From Pseudomonadota bacterium (GTDB taxonomy: Bacteria; Pseudomonadota; Alphaproteobacteria; Azospirillales; Azospirillaceae), in contig JAEYPE010000239.1 of NCBI GenBank assembly GCA_023411035.1, forward strand, positions 8,887 to 72,886: a DNA stretch of 64,000 bases. The letters are read 5' to 3'. The translations under genes and the position numbers were made by a program. How positions within the stretch are numbered: the stretch's first letter is position 1; each line of letters starts with the position of its first letter. Below the pieces are notes generated by a model. The model did no database searches. It saw only the letters and a list, made by a program, of their open reading frames with translations, and was not told the origin of the DNA. Shown here piece by piece: positions 63,535 to 64,000 of the stretch.

Positions 63535-64000
63535 CTACTTGCTGAAGACTTCCTTGCAGATACGGCCCGAGAAGTCCTTGCTCAGAGAGTTTTCGGCGTC
63601 AGCCATCATCGCGAGCCCGATCACGCCGGCGCCTGCCGTCACTTCCGACACGCGGTATTCGCCGAGAAGGCGCCCGCTCTGCGCATCCGTGAAAGTCACC
63701 AGACCGGCCAGCGCGATGCTATCGCCGAGCAGGACCGTCATCGCGCCGTTCTGTTCCTTGTAGTTGTCGACGCGCACGTTGATGTTGGCTGGCATGGAGC
63801 CCGTCATACAGGTCGCCAAAGTGTTCTTCATAGTGACCCGCAACGTCTCGGACAGGGTTTTCCGGGCATCGGCCACCTGGACATCCACGGCGATCTGGCC
63901 GGGCTGAAGCTGGGCAGCCTGATCAGGGGTCATGGTTGTGCGCGGATCGAAACTGGAAGCGCAGGCGGCGGTCAAGGCACAGGTGGCAGCAACGATCATA
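63535..64000 (-). CDS. Lipoprotein of unknown function, 5' end cut by window edge
   Basis: 154 visible residues. Residues 1-14 (MIVAATCALTAACAS) look like the tail of a signal peptide with lipobox TAAC, so the real start probably lies outside the window. The mature part is beta-rich (AVDVQVADARKTLSETLRV, NINVRVDNYKEQNG, LAGLVTFTDAQSGRLLGEYR) with three cysteines. I do not recognise the family. Confidence 0.75.
   Translation of the reverse strand, partial: MIVAATCALTAACASSFDPRTTMTPDQAAQLQPGQIAVDVQVADARKTLSETLRVTMKNTLATCMTGSMPANINVRVDNYKEQNGAMTVLLGDSIALAGLVTFTDAQSGRLLGEYRVSEVTAGAGVIGLAMMADAENSLSKDFSGRICKEVFSK

Overview
The window is about 64 kb of very GC-rich chromosomal DNA from an alphaproteobacterium, most likely Azospirillum or a close relative in the Rhodospirillales/Azospirillales. 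The assignment is inferred from gene content and gene order (rpoZ-rsh-HIT-pdxJ-acpS-lepB-rnc-era-ycjX-ycjF on one strand), from the many TPR proteins fused to glycan- or methyl-transfer domains, from the extended rpoZ, and from a histidine kinase with an ethylene-receptor-like sensor. I see no rRNA, tRNA, CRISPR array, insertion sequence, prophage or plasmid genes. This looks like core and near-core chromosome, with a few poorly characterised lineage-specific genes.

Layout. 1-6.1 kb: 3' part of pepN, a cytochrome c, a CoxG-like protein, a lipoprotein, folK with a divergent folB-like gene, and a 52-residue ORF behind a strong hairpin. 6.3-11.1 kb: an RND efflux operon (membrane fusion protein, pump, single-domain response regulator) with a perfect palindromic operator but no local repressor gene. 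11.2-14.5 kb: an amidohydrolase-like remnant, a glycosyltransferase, a ClpP-like protease and two small motility-type genes. 14.6-25.7 kb: a TPR protein, then a long minus-strand block of housekeeping genes from rpoZ to ycjF. 26-29.6 kb: a NYN/LabA RNase-like gene, an esterase-like lipoprotein, a HisKA_2 kinase, a NifX-like protein and a MarR regulator.

29.8-45.4 kb is stress-oriented: DUF2076, lon and hsp20 (behind a perfect GGAAC-N16-CGTT general-stress promoter), uspA, an autotransporter esterase, cytochrome b561, an XRE-VOC fusion regulator, a SpoIIE-type phosphatase, an HtpX-like protease, cbpA-cbpM and a thioredoxin-reductase-like flavoprotein. 45.4-48.1 kb holds quinone detoxification genes (yqjG, wrbA) and a divergent LysR gene whose likely operator abuts its own start codon. 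48.1-56.3 kb holds a TPR-methyltransferase, a lytic transglycosylase, rlmJ, an unrecognised tandem gene pair followed by a Cys-based phosphatase, and a TPR-glycosyltransferase. 56.3-64 kb holds an MsbA-type exporter, a patatin, a glycine-zipper lipoprotein, the ethylene-receptor-like kinase with its response regulator, prfC and a partial lipoprotein gene.

The most interesting items are the kinase at 60032-61609, which keeps all the ETR1 copper/ethylene-site residues at a constant offset; the unrecognised duplicated pair at 51635-53665 with the phosphatase next to it; and several cis-elements (EcfG-type promoter, LysR operator on a start codon, orphan efflux operator, compound hairpin upstream of a 52-residue ORF). 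Start codons were chosen from Shine-Dalgarno spacing and family alignment recalled from memory; no database search was possible.
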